This document shows positions 18,046 through 28,180 of a stretch of 64,000 nucleotides of DNA, one piece after another. The stretch lies in assembly GCF_007995015.1 (NCBI RefSeq), contig NZ_VORB01000006.1, forward strand, positions 62,001-126,000, in the 5' to 3' direction. Each line of letters starts with the position of its first letter. The first letter of the stretch is position 1. Origin of the DNA: Luteibaculum oceani (lineage in GTDB: Bacteria > Bacteroidota > Bacteroidia > Flavobacteriales_D > Luteibaculaceae). The notes below the pieces were generated by a model. The model was not told where the DNA came from and searched no databases. It was given only the letters and a program-made list of their open reading frames with translations. Both the position numbers and the translations under genes were made by a program.

Positions 18046-18558
18046 TTAGAAAGCGACCTTGATTCCAAGTCCCGGATCTAATCCAAATCCAACTAAACCA
18101 GAGCTATGAATGTCTATCATGGGTTTCAGGTCTATACTAAAGGCAACTGGGATAGGAGGGATTTTATATTCCAAACCTACAATTCCATCAATACCAAGGC
18201 TAACTCCGTTATCGTAATCGTGGTAATACCAGTCGTAGTCTCGGTAGTATCCATCTCTACTGTAAAAGGCAACGTGACCACCAGCACCGTAGTAAACTTT
18301 AAGGCCTGGAGCACCTGTATGACTGTGATGCTCGATTAATCCAGTTAGTCCAAATCCACGGTTCCAAAAGCTCAAAATACCTTCGAAAGCTCGGTGACTA
18401 TTACTAAAATGTTTAAAGGTTAATCCTGAGGTTCCTCCTGCTCTTAAACCAATGGCAGTATGATATTCTCCACTATGCTGAGCAAATAGATTGGGAGAAA
18501 TGGTCAAACCAATGATAAAAGCAGAAAGACAAAATAGGTTTCTAATTGTACGTTTCAT
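18046..18558 (-). CDS. Small secreted/outer-membrane beta-barrel-like protein
   Basis: The 170-residue product has a signal peptide (MKRTIRN then hydrophobic to NLFAQ) and alternating hydrophobic strands with many Gly, Tyr and His residues (TAIGLRAGG, GLTFKHF, VYYGAGGH, GLEYKIP, GLGIKVAF), ending in a Phe. This is typical of small outer-membrane barrels in Bacteroidota. A Tyr/Asp-rich stretch at about 100-118 may be a periplasmic or surface loop. It is monocistronic with its own terminator. No specific function can be assigned. Confidence 0.75.
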   Translation of the reverse strand: MKRTIRNLFCLSAFIIGLTISPNLFAQHSGEYHTAIGLRAGGTSGLTFKHFSNSHRAFEGILSFWNRGFGLTGLIEHHSHTGAPGLKVYYGAGGHVAFYSRDGYYRDYDWYYHDYDNGVSLGIDGIVGLEYKIPPIPVAFSIDLKPMIDIHSSGLVGFGLDPGLGIKVAF

Positions 18559-18721
18559 TGTTTTAGGGTTTTGGTTTGATTATGCTGTTCCAAAACCCAT
18601 TCCATAGTGTTGGTTACTTTTGTTAAGTATCTGCTATACAGGTGTTTGTAAGTTTTTTTAATAGCGGCATTTACTTTTCAATTCGGAAAATATTTTCATT
18701 TTGAAAATGATGGAAAACAAA

Positions 18722-18750
18722 AAAAGCTACCCCGAAGAGTAGCTTTTATA
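18722..18750. terminator. Bidirectional terminator after the P5C dehydrogenase gene
   Basis: A 9-bp palindrome AAAAGCTAC / GTAGCTTTT (18722-18730 with 18739-18747) has an 8-base loop. On the minus strand it gives a T-run 20 bases after the pruA stop. Confidence 0.85.
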
Positions 18751-18767
18751 ATCGATTTGGATAGAAA

Positions 18768-20393
18768 TTATCCTAAAAATGGATATCTGTAATCTGTTGG
18801 TGGAACAAAGGTTTCTTTCAATGTTCTAACCGAAGTCCAGCGAAGTAGGTTTAGGTAGAAACCAGCTTTATCATTGGTTCCAGATCCTCTAGCTCCTCCA
18901 AATGGTTGCTGTCCTACAACGGCTCCAGTTGGCTTATCATTTAAGTAGAAGTTACCTGCATTTTGCTCCAATAGATCAGTAAGCTCAGAAAGAACGTAAC
19001 GGTCTTGAGAGAAAATGGCACCTGTTAGCGCATACTCCGAAGTGTCGTTAAGGATTTTAACGGTCTCTTTCCACTCGTCTTTTGGATAAACGTAAATGGT
19101 AAGTACCGGTCCAAAGATTTCCTCGCACATGGTGCGGAATTTAGGGTCTTTAGCTACAACAACAGTCGGTTCTATAAAGTAACCTTTGCTATCGTCGTAG
19201 TTTCCACCTGCAATAATTTCGGCGTCCTTAGAATCTTTTACAAAATCGATGTAAGAAGCGATTTTATCAAAGGCGCGCTTGTCTATAACGGCATTTACGA
19301 AGTTCCCGAAATCTTCGGTTGGTCCAACTTTAAAGCTGTTAACCTGCTTAACAAGTTCTTCTTTAACTTCTGGCCAGATGTTGTCAGGAATATATGCTCT
19401 AGAAGCGGCTGAACATTTCTGACCTTGGAATTCGAAAGCTCCTCTAGCTAAACCAGTAGCAACTTGTGCAGGTTTAGCGGTATGGTGTGCAAAAACGAAG
19501 TCTTTTCCACCCGTTTCACCAACTATTCTGGGGTATTGCTTATAAATGTCGATGTTATTGCCAATTTCTTTCCACAGGTGCTTAAACACGGCGGTAGATC
19601 CTGTAAAGTGTAATCCAGAGAATTCTGGATGTTTAAATACGATGTCTCCAACTTCTGGTCCGTCTGCAACAACCATGTTTATAACTCCATCGGGTAATCC
19701 AGCTTCTTTAAAAATGCGCATTACCTGGTTGGCAGAATACATTTGCGACTCTGCTGGTTTCCAAACGCAAACATTCCCCATAAGCACTGCAGACATTGGT
19801 AAGTTACCAGCGATAGCAGTAAAGTTGAACGGAGTAATTGCGAAAACAAATCCCTCTAGTGGTCTATATTCTAATCTGTTCCATGTTCCAGGGGCAGAAA
19901 TAGGCTGCTTCTCATAAATCTCAGTCATGAACTCCACGTTAAAACGCAAGAAATCTGCCAATTCACAAACGGCATCAATTTCAGACTGGAAGCAGTTTTT
20001 ACTTTGAGCAAGCATGGTACCGGCATTCATTTCGTAGCGGTACGGTCCAGAGATTAAATCGGCCGCTTTTAAAAAGATCGCAGCTCTGTCTTGCCAGGCC
20101 ATTTTCGACCATTTTTTTCTTGCTTCAAGCGCACTGTCTATGGCTTTTTTTACGTGCTCTCCGGTTCCATACGAGTAATGACCAAGGATATGTTGATGAT
20201 CGTGAGGAGGGGACATAGGCCTTTTATCGGCTGTTTCTATTTCCTCCGACCCAATGTATAGGGGAACGTGAACTTGTTTAGATCTTAGGGCTTTTAAAGT
20301 ATCCTGTAATTTTTCTCTTGCTGTAGAACCTGGTTCGTATTGGTAAATAGGTTCATTAACAGCCTTTGGTACTCTAAAATAGGCGTTAGACAT
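18768..20393 (-). CDS. pruA: L-glutamate gamma-semialdehyde (1-pyrroline-5-carboxylate) dehydrogenase
   Basis: The 541-residue product is the length of stand-alone P5C dehydrogenases of the ALDH4 type. It oxidises glutamate semialdehyde to glutamate with NAD+ in proline catabolism. The active-site Cys is in EFQGQKCSAASRA, the general base Glu in VGETGGKDF, and the NAD-binding stretch is FTGSTAVF. No proline dehydrogenase lies beside it, so the first step is encoded elsewhere. The next gene upstream on the same strand is apaG, with only a 30-base gap, so co-transcription is possible. Confidence 0.95.
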   Translation of the reverse strand: MSNAYFRVPKAVNEPIYQYEPGSTAREKLQDTLKALRSKQVHVPLYIGSEEIETADKRPMSPPHDHQHILGHYSYGTGEHVKKAIDSALEARKKWSKMAWQDRAAIFLKAADLISGPYRYEMNAGTMLAQSKNCFQSEIDAVCELADFLRFNVEFMTEIYEKQPISAPGTWNRLEYRPLEGFVFAITPFNFTAIAGNLPMSAVLMGNVCVWKPAESQMYSANQVMRIFKEAGLPDGVINMVVADGPEVGDIVFKHPEFSGLHFTGSTAVFKHLWKEIGNNIDIYKQYPRIVGETGGKDFVFAHHTAKPAQVATGLARGAFEFQGQKCSAASRAYIPDNIWPEVKEELVKQVNSFKVGPTEDFGNFVNAVIDKRAFDKIASYIDFVKDSKDAEIIAGGNYDDSKGYFIEPTVVVAKDPKFRTMCEEIFGPVLTIYVYPKDEWKETVKILNDTSEYALTGAIFSQDRYVLSELTDLLEQNAGNFYLNDKPTGAVVGQQPFGGARGSGTNDKAGFYLNLLRWTSVRTLKETFVPPTDYRYPFLG

Positions 20394-20423
20394 AAAATTG
20401 ATTTTTACTTTTTATGGTTGTTT

Positions 20424-20810
20424 TTAATTAAGTCCAATTGGATATTGAAACCACAGCGCAGGAACACTTATAAAAAATGTTTCCCCTGTAATTTGGTCCT
20501 CAAAGGTATAGTAACCTTCCATTTTTCCGAATGGGGAGCGCAAATGACAAAAAGATGAGTATTGAAAATCCTCTCCAGGCTCTATCGTTGGTTGTTTTCC
20601 AACCACGCCTTCTCCTTCTACAAAGTGATTTTCAGAACCTGGATCCCAAATTTCCCAAAAACGCGATAATAGCTTAACGGGGTTGTTGTGGTGATTTTCT
20701 ATGGCTATGGTGTAGCTAAAGAAAAAGTAAGGTGCGGTAGGATTAGACTGGTCAGCCTGATAAGCCGTTTGCACGCTTACTTTAACCTTGTATTTATCCT
20801 TAATATTCAT
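20424..20810 (-). CDS. apaG: ApaG-family protein
   Basis: The ATG at 20808-20810 (128 residues) is preferred because the longer frame overlaps the neighbouring gene. The fold is a fibronectin-III-like beta sandwich with conserved blocks YTIAIENH, LLSRFWEIWD, VVGKQPTIEPGEDFQY, SPFGKMEGYY and FISVPALW. ApaG is linked to Co2+/Mg2+ resistance in enterobacteria, though its biochemical role is unclear. It is directly downstream of the T9SS plug gene (7-base gap) and upstream of pruA. Confidence 0.93.
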   Translation of the reverse strand: MNIKDKYKVKVSVQTAYQADQSNPTAPYFFFSYTIAIENHHNNPVKLLSRFWEIWDPGSENHFVEGEGVVGKQPTIEPGEDFQYSSFCHLRSPFGKMEGYYTFEDQITGETFFISVPALWFQYPIGLN

Positions 20811-20817
20811 AATCCTA

Positions 20818-22095
20818 CTAATTAAGCACACTATTCAGTTGCTGGAACCCGATTACTCGACTACTTTCATCAGATATCCCACGAAAGTATACGAATATAT
20901 GGTATTGATTTTCAGTTTGCCAATAAGATCCTTCTAAAAAAGGTTGAATTGTTCCATCCTCTTCTTTTAAAACGTAACGGTAGGAGTAAAACCCTTGTTT
21001 TATGGGGACTGTAGTCTCGTAGTGCTTACGAGTGGGGTTGTAGGAAAGCTCAAATCGCTCGCGGTGCGCAGCCCCCATCCAATTTCCTTCAATAAAAAGT
21101 TGTCCTTCGTTGTATGGGTAATCGGTTTTAAGGCTAAAAAGCACATTCAAATAGTCTGAGTCTAAATGGGGCGTGGTTCCCTGATTGTTGTATATATAGG
21201 CGTTGCCATTTAAGTCTTCGTAACTGGTGTAGGCCTCGCCAATTCTAGATATATCCCGGTACAGTTGCACAAAGAAGGGGCTTTGCTCTTTATCCAAAAT
21301 ATATACCCTAGCCGATTGATAGCTTAAGTCACGCAAATCGAAAATTCTATATTCATTTCCACCTGGAAAAACATTCAGGGTGTCTCCATCAAAAACCAAT
21401 TCTCCGGGGCGATAGAAACGAGGTTTGAGTCCATATTTAGCGTTGCTCCAATTTCCGTTTTGCACTATAGTAGCCTGTACCTCGGTTTGTGTATTTCCGT
21501 ATGGAAAATTTTGATCGTAAACCGAAAAATCGACTTCTTGGTATGCATCGCGGATCGACATTCTATCGGGCATTTTAACCTTGCCTTGCACCTTAACGGC
21601 TTCCTCATAAATCACAAAGCGCTGACGTAGGTATATCACTTTATCATCGTATGTATTAAATACTTCCACCACGTAATTGCCACTTCGTGTAAAGGCGAGT
21701 TGTTTGTTTGGGATTTCAAGCTCGTAATGGGTAAAAGGAGTAAGAGTATTAAAGCTGTAATCGTAATTCTGTATCGGCGCTTTGGGGTACCCACGTACAT
21801 ATTCTCCCTCTTTTAGAGATGATTTTGTCCAATTCGCATTGCAGTGAATAATACGGTAGGATAATTCTGTTGATGCATCCCCTAGTTCGTCGAATCGCAG
21901 AATAAGTGGGGAAGGGGCATTAAGTTGTATAAAGGGATAGCTTAAAGGAACTCCCTTAATGTTAAAAAGAACGGTTTGGATGTTGGGATTGAATACTTGG
22001 TTTTGGAGGACTTCGGAATTTGGGTTAGCGTGGATTTTGTATGGAATCCAGCTAGATAGAAAGATTATAAATAAGATGGCGGATAATTTTGGCAT
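20818..22095 (-). CDS. Type IX secretion system plug protein (DUF5103 family)
   Basis: The ATG at 22093-22095 opens with a signal peptide (to about residue 23, KIHANP); a longer frame would overlap the divergent promoter. The 425-residue product carries the family block with YRIIHCNANW, EYVRGYP and YELEIPN, several beta-sandwich domains and a C-terminal region ending VIGFQQLN. In Flavobacterium this family closes the periplasmic side of the SprA translocon when no cargo is engaged. It is consistent with the T9SS cargo genes in this window. Confidence 0.85.
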   Translation of the reverse strand: MPKLSAILFIIFLSSWIPYKIHANPNSEVLQNQVFNPNIQTVLFNIKGVPLSYPFIQLNAPSPLILRFDELGDASTELSYRIIHCNANWTKSSLKEGEYVRGYPKAPIQNYDYSFNTLTPFTHYELEIPNKQLAFTRSGNYVVEVFNTYDDKVIYLRQRFVIYEEAVKVQGKVKMPDRMSIRDAYQEVDFSVYDQNFPYGNTQTEVQATIVQNGNWSNAKYGLKPRFYRPGELVFDGDTLNVFPGGNEYRIFDLRDLSYQSARVYILDKEQSPFFVQLYRDISRIGEAYTSYEDLNGNAYIYNNQGTTPHLDSDYLNVLFSLKTDYPYNEGQLFIEGNWMGAAHRERFELSYNPTRKHYETTVPIKQGFYSYRYVLKEEDGTIQPFLEGSYWQTENQYHIFVYFRGISDESSRVIGFQQLNSVLN

Positions 22096-22152
22096 ATCAA
22101 TGCTTGTAAGGGTTTGATTTATAACCAATTGCTTAAAGGGTTAAGAATCTTC

Positions 22153-22181
22153 TTGTTGGAAGCAACAAATTTATATTTTTG
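22153..22181 (+). promoter_or_regulatory. Promoter of the nqr operon
   Basis: TTG at 22153-22155, an 18-base spacer and TATTTTTG at 22174-22181 match the Bacteroidota TTG/TAnnTTTG promoter exactly. The nqrA ATG follows 31 bases later. Confidence 0.75.
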
Positions 22182-22212
22182 TGCTCCCGAAAATAAGCCT
22201 GACCAGTTAAGG

Positions 22213-23586
22213 ATGTCTAAAACAGTTAGAATTAAAAAGGGCCTAAATATAAATCTCGAGGGACAACCCGAGAAAATTTACGCCACAGCACCGCAACCCA
22301 AGGTGGTTGCGCTTAAACCCACCGATATTGCAGGTTTAACTCCTAAGTTAAAGGTTAAGGAAGGCCAGGAGGTACTTGCCGGAGACGCTTTGTTTTTCGA
22401 CAAGGATCGTCCGGAGATCCAGTTTCCTTCTCCCGTTAGTGGCGAGGTAGCCGAAATTATCCGTGGTGCTAAAAGAAAAGTTTTGGAAATTCGCGTATTG
22501 GCCGATGCCGAAACGCGTTATCGCGAAATGGAAGTGCCGAATATAGGTACTGCTTCTGTAGACGACCTTAAGAAGGTGCTTCAGGAGTCTGGACTTTGGA
22601 GTTTTATTATCCAGAGACCATACGCGGTAGTTGCAGATCCAAAATCAGAACCTAAGGCAATTTTTATTAGTGGTTTCGATACCAATCCACTTTCTGCCGA
22701 TATGGATTTCTGTCTTTTCGAACAGGAAAAAGATTTGCAAACCGGTTTAGATGTACTTTCTAAACTTACCTCTGGAAAGGTTCATTTGTCGTTATCGGCA
22801 GAGCCTGGTTACGGAGAGGCTTTCAAAAACTTGAAAGCTCCTAACCTTGAGGTGCATAAGGTTTCAGGTCCACATCCAGCAGGAAACGTTGGGGTGCAAA
22901 TCCACCATATAGACCCAATTAATAAAGGAGAAATAGTTTGGACTATCACTCCTCAAGAAATGGTGTTTATCGGTAGATTATTCAACCAAAAGAAAGTAGA
23001 TCTTACCAAGATAATTGCAGTTGCTGGTTCTGGAGTTAAGGCTCCAAAGCACTATAAAACTGTAGTAGGAGCTCCATTAAACGGAATCTTAGACGGAAAC
23101 ATTAAAGATCAGGGGGACTACAGAATTGTTTCTGGTAGTCCACTATCTGGAGAAATGGTTTCTACCGAAGGATTCCTTGGATACTATGATAATCAAGTAG
23201 CTGTGTTGCCAGAAGGTAATGATCCTAAGTTTGTTCTTACCGATGGGTGGTTAAGCCCAGGGTTTAACAGATTCTCTGCTTCTAAAGCATATCCAACTTG
23301 GTTAATTGGAAAAAACAAAAAGTACGACATAGACACCAATCTAAACGGTGAGGAGCGTGCTTTTGTAGTTTCTGGACAATACGAGAAAGTATTCCCATTT
23401 GATATTTATCCGGTTCATTTGATCAAAGCTATTTTGGCAAATGATATTGAGTTAATGGAGAACCTTGGAATTTACGAGGTGGCACCAGAAGACTTTGCGC
23501 TTTGCGAGTTTGTTTGTACTTCTAAAATAGAGGCGCAACAAATAGTAAGGGACGGAATTATGAACCTTAGAGCCGAAATGGCGTAA
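22213..23586 (+). CDS. nqrA: Na+-translocating NADH:quinone reductase subunit A
   Basis: The ATG at 22213 (457 residues) opens MSKTVRIKKGLNINLEG, the typical start of NqrA; an upstream in-frame start would include the promoter. It is the large peripheral cytoplasmic subunit near the quinone site. Conserved stretches such as HPAGNVGVQIHHIDPI and the CEFVCTSK near the C-terminus are visible. It heads nqrABCDEF, which couples NADH oxidation to Na+ export. Confidence 0.96.
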   Translation: MSKTVRIKKGLNINLEGQPEKIYATAPQPKVVALKPTDIAGLTPKLKVKEGQEVLAGDALFFDKDRPEIQFPSPVSGEVAEIIRGAKRKVLEIRVLADAETRYREMEVPNIGTASVDDLKKVLQESGLWSFIIQRPYAVVADPKSEPKAIFISGFDTNPLSADMDFCLFEQEKDLQTGLDVLSKLTSGKVHLSLSAEPGYGEAFKNLKAPNLEVHKVSGPHPAGNVGVQIHHIDPINKGEIVWTITPQEMVFIGRLFNQKKVDLTKIIAVAGSGVKAPKHYKTVVGAPLNGILDGNIKDQGDYRIVSGSPLSGEMVSTEGFLGYYDNQVAVLPEGNDPKFVLTDGWLSPGFNRFSASKAYPTWLIGKNKKYDIDTNLNGEERAFVVSGQYEKVFPFDIYPVHLIKAILANDIELMENLGIYEVAPEDFALCEFVCTSKIEAQQIVRDGIMNLRAEMA

Positions 23587-23617
23587 GAGATTACGAAATC
23601 TTAAAATTTAAAGTAGC

Positions 23618-24796
23618 GTGAAAGCTCTTAGAAAGTTTATAGAAGCACAGCAACCCAAATTTGATAAAGGCGGGAAGCTAGAAAAGTACTGGGTGTTTTT
23701 CGATGCCCTAGCTACGTTTGCATTCACCCCGGGGCATACCGCTCCAAGAAAGGGTGCGCATATTCGCGATGCAATCGATCTAAAGCGTACCATGATGATG
23801 GTAATTCTTGCTTTAGTACCATGTTTAATTTTTGGAATTTGGAATGCAGGTCACCAACACTTTTTAGCTGTTGGAGAAGCGGCAACTTTCATGGATAAAT
23901 TCCTTTTTGGTGCCATCAGAATCCTTCCCTTAGTGGTGGTTTCTTATGGAGTTGGTTTGGCAGTGGAATTCATTTTCTGCGTTATTAAAGGTCATGCCAT
24001 TCAAGAAGGATTCCTGGTTTCGGGAATGTTAATTCCACTTTGTTTACCTATCGACGTGCCTTTATGGATGGTTGCAATTGCAACAGCGTTCGCCGTACTT
24101 ATCGGTAAAGAGGTATTTGGTGGAACGGGGATGAACATCCTAAACGTTGCGCTTACTGCACGTGCATTTTTATTCTTCGCATATCCAACAAAAATGTCGG
24201 GTAACGCAGTTTGGATTAACACTGCAGGAAAATCTACAGTAGATGGATTTACTGGGGCTACTGCTCTAGGAGACGCTGCTGCTAAAATGCCTATGGAAAG
24301 CTTTACTGAAAAGTATAGCCTAATGGAGGCCTTTATGGGGTATATCCCTGGATCTATTGGAGAGACCTCTACCTTGATGTGTCTTATTGGAGCGGGTCTT
24401 CTTCTTTTCACTGGAATTGCATCTTGGAGAATTATGATTTCTGCCTTTGTTGGTGGATTTGTAATGGCTTCAATCTTTAACTGGGTTGCTCCAGCAGACA
24501 ATACGCTAATGCAACTTTCTCCACTTTACCATTTAAGTTTAGGAGGATTTGCTTTCGGTATGGTGTTTATGGCTACTGATCCGGTTACGGCTGCTCAAAC
24601 TAATACAGGAAAAATTATCTACGGTTTCTTAATCGGTTTCCTTTCGATTATGATTCGCGTATTTAACCCTGCATATCCAGAGGGAGTATTCCTTGCGATT
24701 CTATTCATGAACGTAATGGCTCCATTGATTGATCACTATGTAATTCAGGCAAACGTTAAGAGAAGACTTGCCAGAGTAAAAACTGCAAACGCGTAA
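23618..24796 (+). CDS. nqrB: Na+-translocating NADH:quinone reductase subunit B
   Basis: The start is GTG at 23618, which gives the usual NqrB N-terminus MKALRKFIEAQQPKF. The 392-residue product is an integral membrane protein with about ten hydrophobic segments. The covalent FMN site is the Thr in DGFTGATAL (NqrB carries FMN on Thr, attached by ApbE). RKGAHIRDAIDLKRTMM is also conserved. A 31-base gap separates it from nqrA and 6 bases from nqrC. Confidence 0.96.
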   Translation: MKALRKFIEAQQPKFDKGGKLEKYWVFFDALATFAFTPGHTAPRKGAHIRDAIDLKRTMMMVILALVPCLIFGIWNAGHQHFLAVGEAATFMDKFLFGAIRILPLVVVSYGVGLAVEFIFCVIKGHAIQEGFLVSGMLIPLCLPIDVPLWMVAIATAFAVLIGKEVFGGTGMNILNVALTARAFLFFAYPTKMSGNAVWINTAGKSTVDGFTGATALGDAAAKMPMESFTEKYSLMEAFMGYIPGSIGETSTLMCLIGAGLLLFTGIASWRIMISAFVGGFVMASIFNWVAPADNTLMQLSPLYHLSLGGFAFGMVFMATDPVTAAQTNTGKIIYGFLIGFLSIMIRVFNPAYPEGVFLAILFMNVMAPLIDHYVIQANVKRRLARVKTANA

Positions 24797-24802
24797 TTAG
24801 AT

Positions 24803-25546
24803 ATGGCCATCAATAAGAATAGCAACGGATTTACTTTTGGATTCGCCATTATTATGGTGATTGTAGTAGGAGCAATTTTGGCTTCTGCAGCTATGGCACT
24901 TAAAAAGCCACAGACCGAAAACGTTAAGCGCGAGAAAATGAAGGACATTCTAGCTGCTGTGCAGGTAGAAGTTTCTATGGACGAGGCTCCTGAAGCGTTT
25001 AGTCAGTATGTTAAAGAACGCCTGGTTCTAGATTATAACGGAAATGTGGTTAACACTACAACCGGAGAAATTAATCCAACCGAGAAAACAGACGCTTTTA
25101 ATGTAGACGTTAAAAAGGAGTTTAAATCGATTGATAACCCAGAAGAAAGAAATTACCCACTTTTTGTTTGCGAAAAGGATGGTAAAACCTTTTATGTACT
25201 TCCATTAGTTGGAAAAGGACTATGGGGACCAATTTGGGGATACTTATCTCTAAAAGACGATTTAGTAACTATTTACGGTGCTTCTTTCGACCACAAAACT
25301 GAAACTCCTGGATTAGGAGCTGAGATTAAAGAATCTTTTTTCGAAGATCAGTTTAAAGGGGAAGAGATTAAAGATGAAACGGGTGATTTCGCTGCAATCA
25401 AAGTAGTGAAAGGAAATTCCGATCCATCTGATAAGCATGCGGTAGACGGTATCACAGGTGGAACCATTACTTCGGTAGGGGTTCAGGAAATGGTAAACCG
25501 TACCCTTAAAGTTTACAACACATATTTTTCTAATAAGCAAGGATAA
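24803..25546 (+). CDS. nqrC: Na+-translocating NADH:quinone reductase subunit C
   Basis: The 247-residue product has one N-terminal membrane segment (about 11-32) and a periplasmic domain with the FMN-attachment motif DGITGGTITS, whose Thr is flavinylated by ApbE. PLVGKGLWGPIWGYL and ETPGLGAEI are family hallmarks. It receives electrons from the 2Fe-2S centre of the complex and passes them to NqrB. Confidence 0.96.
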   Translation: MAINKNSNGFTFGFAIIMVIVVGAILASAAMALKKPQTENVKREKMKDILAAVQVEVSMDEAPEAFSQYVKERLVLDYNGNVVNTTTGEINPTEKTDAFNVDVKKEFKSIDNPEERNYPLFVCEKDGKTFYVLPLVGKGLWGPIWGYLSLKDDLVTIYGASFDHKTETPGLGAEIKESFFEDQFKGEEIKDETGDFAAIKVVKGNSDPSDKHAVDGITGGTITSVGVQEMVNRTLKVYNTYFSNKQG

Positions 25547-25554
25547 TAAGCCTC

Positions 25555-26238
25555 ATGAGCGATACAGCAACACAAACTCAAGAAGCGCCGGCTAAACAGT
25601 CAGAGCCTCTATTTTCTGCAAAGAATAAGAAGCTATTAACCGATCCGCTTAACGATTCTAACCCAATTACGGTTCAGGTACTTGGTATTTGTTCTGCACT
25701 TGCGGTAACTGTACAGATTAAGAACTCATTTGTAATGTCTATTTCGGTGATTGCCGTAATGGTGTTGGGTAACTTAATCGTATCTCTTTTAAGAAATGTA
25801 ATTCCATCTCGAATTAGAATTATTGTGCAATTAGTAATTGTTGCATCTCTGGTAATTCTAGTAGATCAAATACTTAAGGCATACGTTTACGAAGTAAGTA
25901 AGCAACTCTCCGTATTCGTTGGACTTATTATCACCAACTGTATTATCATGGGACGCCTAGAGGCATTTGCACTAGGTAACAAGCCTTGGCCTTCTATTTT
26001 AGATGGTATTGGTAATGGTTTGGGATACGGTCTTATCCTTGTAGTAGTAGGGTTTTTCCGCGAACTATTTGGTTCTGGAAAAATTTGGGGATACCCAGTA
26101 TTCGAGAAAATCGGTCTTTACGATCTAGGGTACATGAACAACAACTTGATGATTCTTCCTCCAATGGCTTTGATTATTGTAGGAGTGTACATCTGGGTTC
26201 AGCGTGCAAGAAATCCTAAACTAGTAGAAACCAACTAA
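25555..26238 (+). CDS. nqrD: Na+-translocating NADH:quinone reductase subunit D
   Basis: The 227-residue membrane protein has about six hydrophobic segments and conserved LGICSALAVT, LIITNCIIMGRLEAFA and DGIGNGLGYG. The Cys residues in GICSA and TNCIIM ligate the intramembrane iron centre shared with NqrE. The N-terminus (about 40 hydrophilic residues rich in Gln/Glu) is longer than in many homologues. Confidence 0.95.
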   Translation: MSDTATQTQEAPAKQSEPLFSAKNKKLLTDPLNDSNPITVQVLGICSALAVTVQIKNSFVMSISVIAVMVLGNLIVSLLRNVIPSRIRIIVQLVIVASLVILVDQILKAYVYEVSKQLSVFVGLIITNCIIMGRLEAFALGNKPWPSILDGIGNGLGYGLILVVVGFFRELFGSGKIWGYPVFEKIGLYDLGYMNNNLMILPPMALIIVGVYIWVQRARNPKLVETN

Positions 26239-26251
26239 GAACATATAAGCA

Positions 26252-26869
26252 ATGTTAGATCTGGTAAACATATTTGTAAAGTCGATTTTTATCGACAACA
26301 TGATTTTCGCCTACTTCTTGGGTATGTGTTCATACCTAGCGGTTTCTAAAACTGTTAAAACTGCAGTAGGTCTTGGAGCAGCTGTAATTTTCGTACTTGG
26401 AATTACTGTTCCGATAAACTATTTGTTAGAGAACTTTGTTCTTAAAGAAGGAGCGCTAGAATGGATAGACCCGTCGTTCGCATCTGTGGACTTATCTTTC
26501 CTAAGCTTCATCATGTTCATCGCCGTAATTGCATCCATGGTACAATTAGTGGAAATGATCATTGAAAAATTTGCTCCGGCATTATATGGCGCACTTGGTA
26601 TTTTCTTACCTCTTATTGCGGTAAACTGTTCTATCCTTGGAGGATCATTGTTTATGCAAGAGCGTCAGTATGCAGGAATTGCAGAGGCAACAGTTTTCGG
26701 ACTTGGATCTGGAGTGGGTTGGTTTTTAGCAATTGTTGCTATTGCAGCAATTAGAGAAAAAATCCGTTACTCAAACGTTCCAGCACCACTAAGAGGACTG
26801 GGTATTACTTTTATAATAACTGGGCTTATGGGATTAGCTTTCATGAGCTTTATGGGAATAGAACTTTAA
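26252..26869 (+). CDS. nqrE: Na+-translocating NADH:quinone reductase subunit E
   Basis: The 205-residue membrane protein is related to NqrD and inverted relative to it in the membrane. Conserved [17 protein letters not shown] and [11 protein letters not shown] supply the two Cys ligands of the NqrD/E iron centre. [11 protein letters not shown] and [12 protein letters not shown] follow. Confidence 0.96.
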   Translation: MLDLVNIFVKSIFIDNMIFAYFLGMCSYLAVSKTVKTAVGLGAAVIFVLGITVPINYLLENFVLKEGALEWIDPSFASVDLSFLSFIMFIAVIASMVQLVEMIIEKFAPALYGALGIFLPLIAVNCSILGGSLFMQERQYAGIAEATVFGLGSGVGWFLAIVAIAAIREKIRYSNVPAPLRGLGITFIITGLMGLAFMSFMGIEL

Positions 26870-26887
26870 TAAAGAATTATAGTATTC

Positions 26888-28180
26888 ATGGGTCCAACAT
26901 TAATTACAACCATAGTTGTTTTCTTAATAGTTGTATTGCTATTGGTGAGTATCCTGCTTTATGCTAAAGCAAAATTATCGCCATCAGGAAACGTAAAGCT
27001 TTTAATTAACGGAGAGCGCGAGGTAGAAGTGCCAGCTGGTGGTACACTACTATCTACCTTAGGTAACGCAAAAATATTCCTTCCTTCTGCCTGTGGTGGA
27101 GGTGGAACTTGTGTTCAATGTAAATGTCAAGTTCCTGAAGGTGGTGGAGCTATTCTTCCAACCGAAGAACCTCACTTTACCCGTAAGGAAATTGCCGAAA
27201 ACTGGCGTTTAGGATGTCAGGTAAAGGTTAAAAACGACATGAAAGTTGAGGTTCCAGAAGAGGTATTTGGAATCAAGAAATGGGAAGCAACAGTTGTTAG
27301 AAACTACAACGTAGCATCTTTTATCAAGGAGTTCGTAGTAGAAATTCCAGAAGATATGGATTACAAGGCGGGTGGATACATCCAAATTGAAATTCCTAAA
27401 TGCGAAATTCCTTATTCGGATATTGATATTACTGCTCACCCGAAAGAGCATCCAGGAGAGCCTGATAAGTTTAAGTTAGAGTGGGATAAGTTTAACCTTT
27501 GGCCACTTGTAATGAAAAACAACGAGCCTGTAGAGCGTGCGTACTCTATGGCTAGTTACCCAGCAGAAGGGCGTGAGATTATGCTGAACGTGCGTATCGC
27601 TACTCCACCATGGGATAGAGAAAGAAACAAGTGGATGGATGTAAATCCAGGTATCGCTTCTTCTTACATCTTCTCAAGAAAAGTTGGAGATAAAGTAACC
27701 ATCTCTGGTCCTTACGGTGAATTCTTTATTAAAGAAACCGATGCTGAAATGTTGTATATCGGTGGTGGAGCTGGAATGGCACCAATGCGTTCTCACCTTT
27801 ATCACTTATTCCGTACACTTAAGACCGGAAGAAAAGTGACTTATTGGTACGGTGGACGTTCGAAAAGAGAGCTTTTCTACATCGATCACTTTAAAGCGCT
27901 AGAGAAAGATTTCCCGAATTTTAAATTCTACATGGTACTTTCTGAGCCTTTAGAAGAAGATAATTGGAAGGTAATGGAAAGCACCGAGGATGAAGGAGAC
28001 GGATTCGTTGGATTTGTTCACCAAGCGGTAATCGATCAATACCTTACTAAACACGACGCACCTGAGGAAATAGAGTTCTATTTCTGTGGACCGCCAATGA
28101 TGAACCAGGCGGTACTTAAAATGTGCGACGACTGGGGTGTACCAGAAGAAAATGTATCCTTCGATGACTTTGGAGGTTAA
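26888..28180 (+). CDS. nqrF: Na+-translocating NADH:quinone reductase subunit F
   Basis: The 430-residue NADH-input subunit has an N-terminal membrane anchor (about 3-26), a 2Fe-2S ferredoxin domain ([12 protein letters not shown], last Cys in RLGCQV), an FAD domain (RAYSMASYP) and an NADH domain ([23 protein letters not shown]). It ends in VSFDDFGG as usual. The apbE start lies inside its last codons and a terminator hairpin follows its stop by 10 bases. Confidence 0.97.
   Translation: MGPTLITTIVVFLIVVLLLVSILLYAKAKLSPSGNVKLLINGEREVEVPAGGTLLSTLGNAKIFLPSACGGGGTCVQCKCQVPEGGGAILPTEEPHFTRKEIAENWRLGCQVKVKNDMKVEVPEEVFGIKKWEATVVRNYNVASFIKEFVVEIPEDMDYKAGGYIQIEIPKCEIPYSDIDITAHPKEHPGEPDKFKLEWDKFNLWPLVMKNNEPVERAYSMASYPAEGREIMLNVRIATPPWDRERNKWMDVNPGIASSYIFSRKVGDKVTISGPYGEFFIKETDAEMLYIGGGAGMAPMRSHLYHLFRTLKTGRKVTYWYGGRSKRELFYIDHFKALEKDFPNFKFYMVLSEPLEEDNWKVMESTEDEGDGFVGFVHQAVIDQYLTKHDAPEEIEFYFCGPPMMNQAVLKMCDDWGVPEENVSFDDFGG

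Noticed and set aside
24001-24501. A 166-codon minus-strand frame inside nqrB
   Set aside because: It lies wholly within nqrB, whose membrane segments and FMN site are well supported; such long shadows are common in biased codons.
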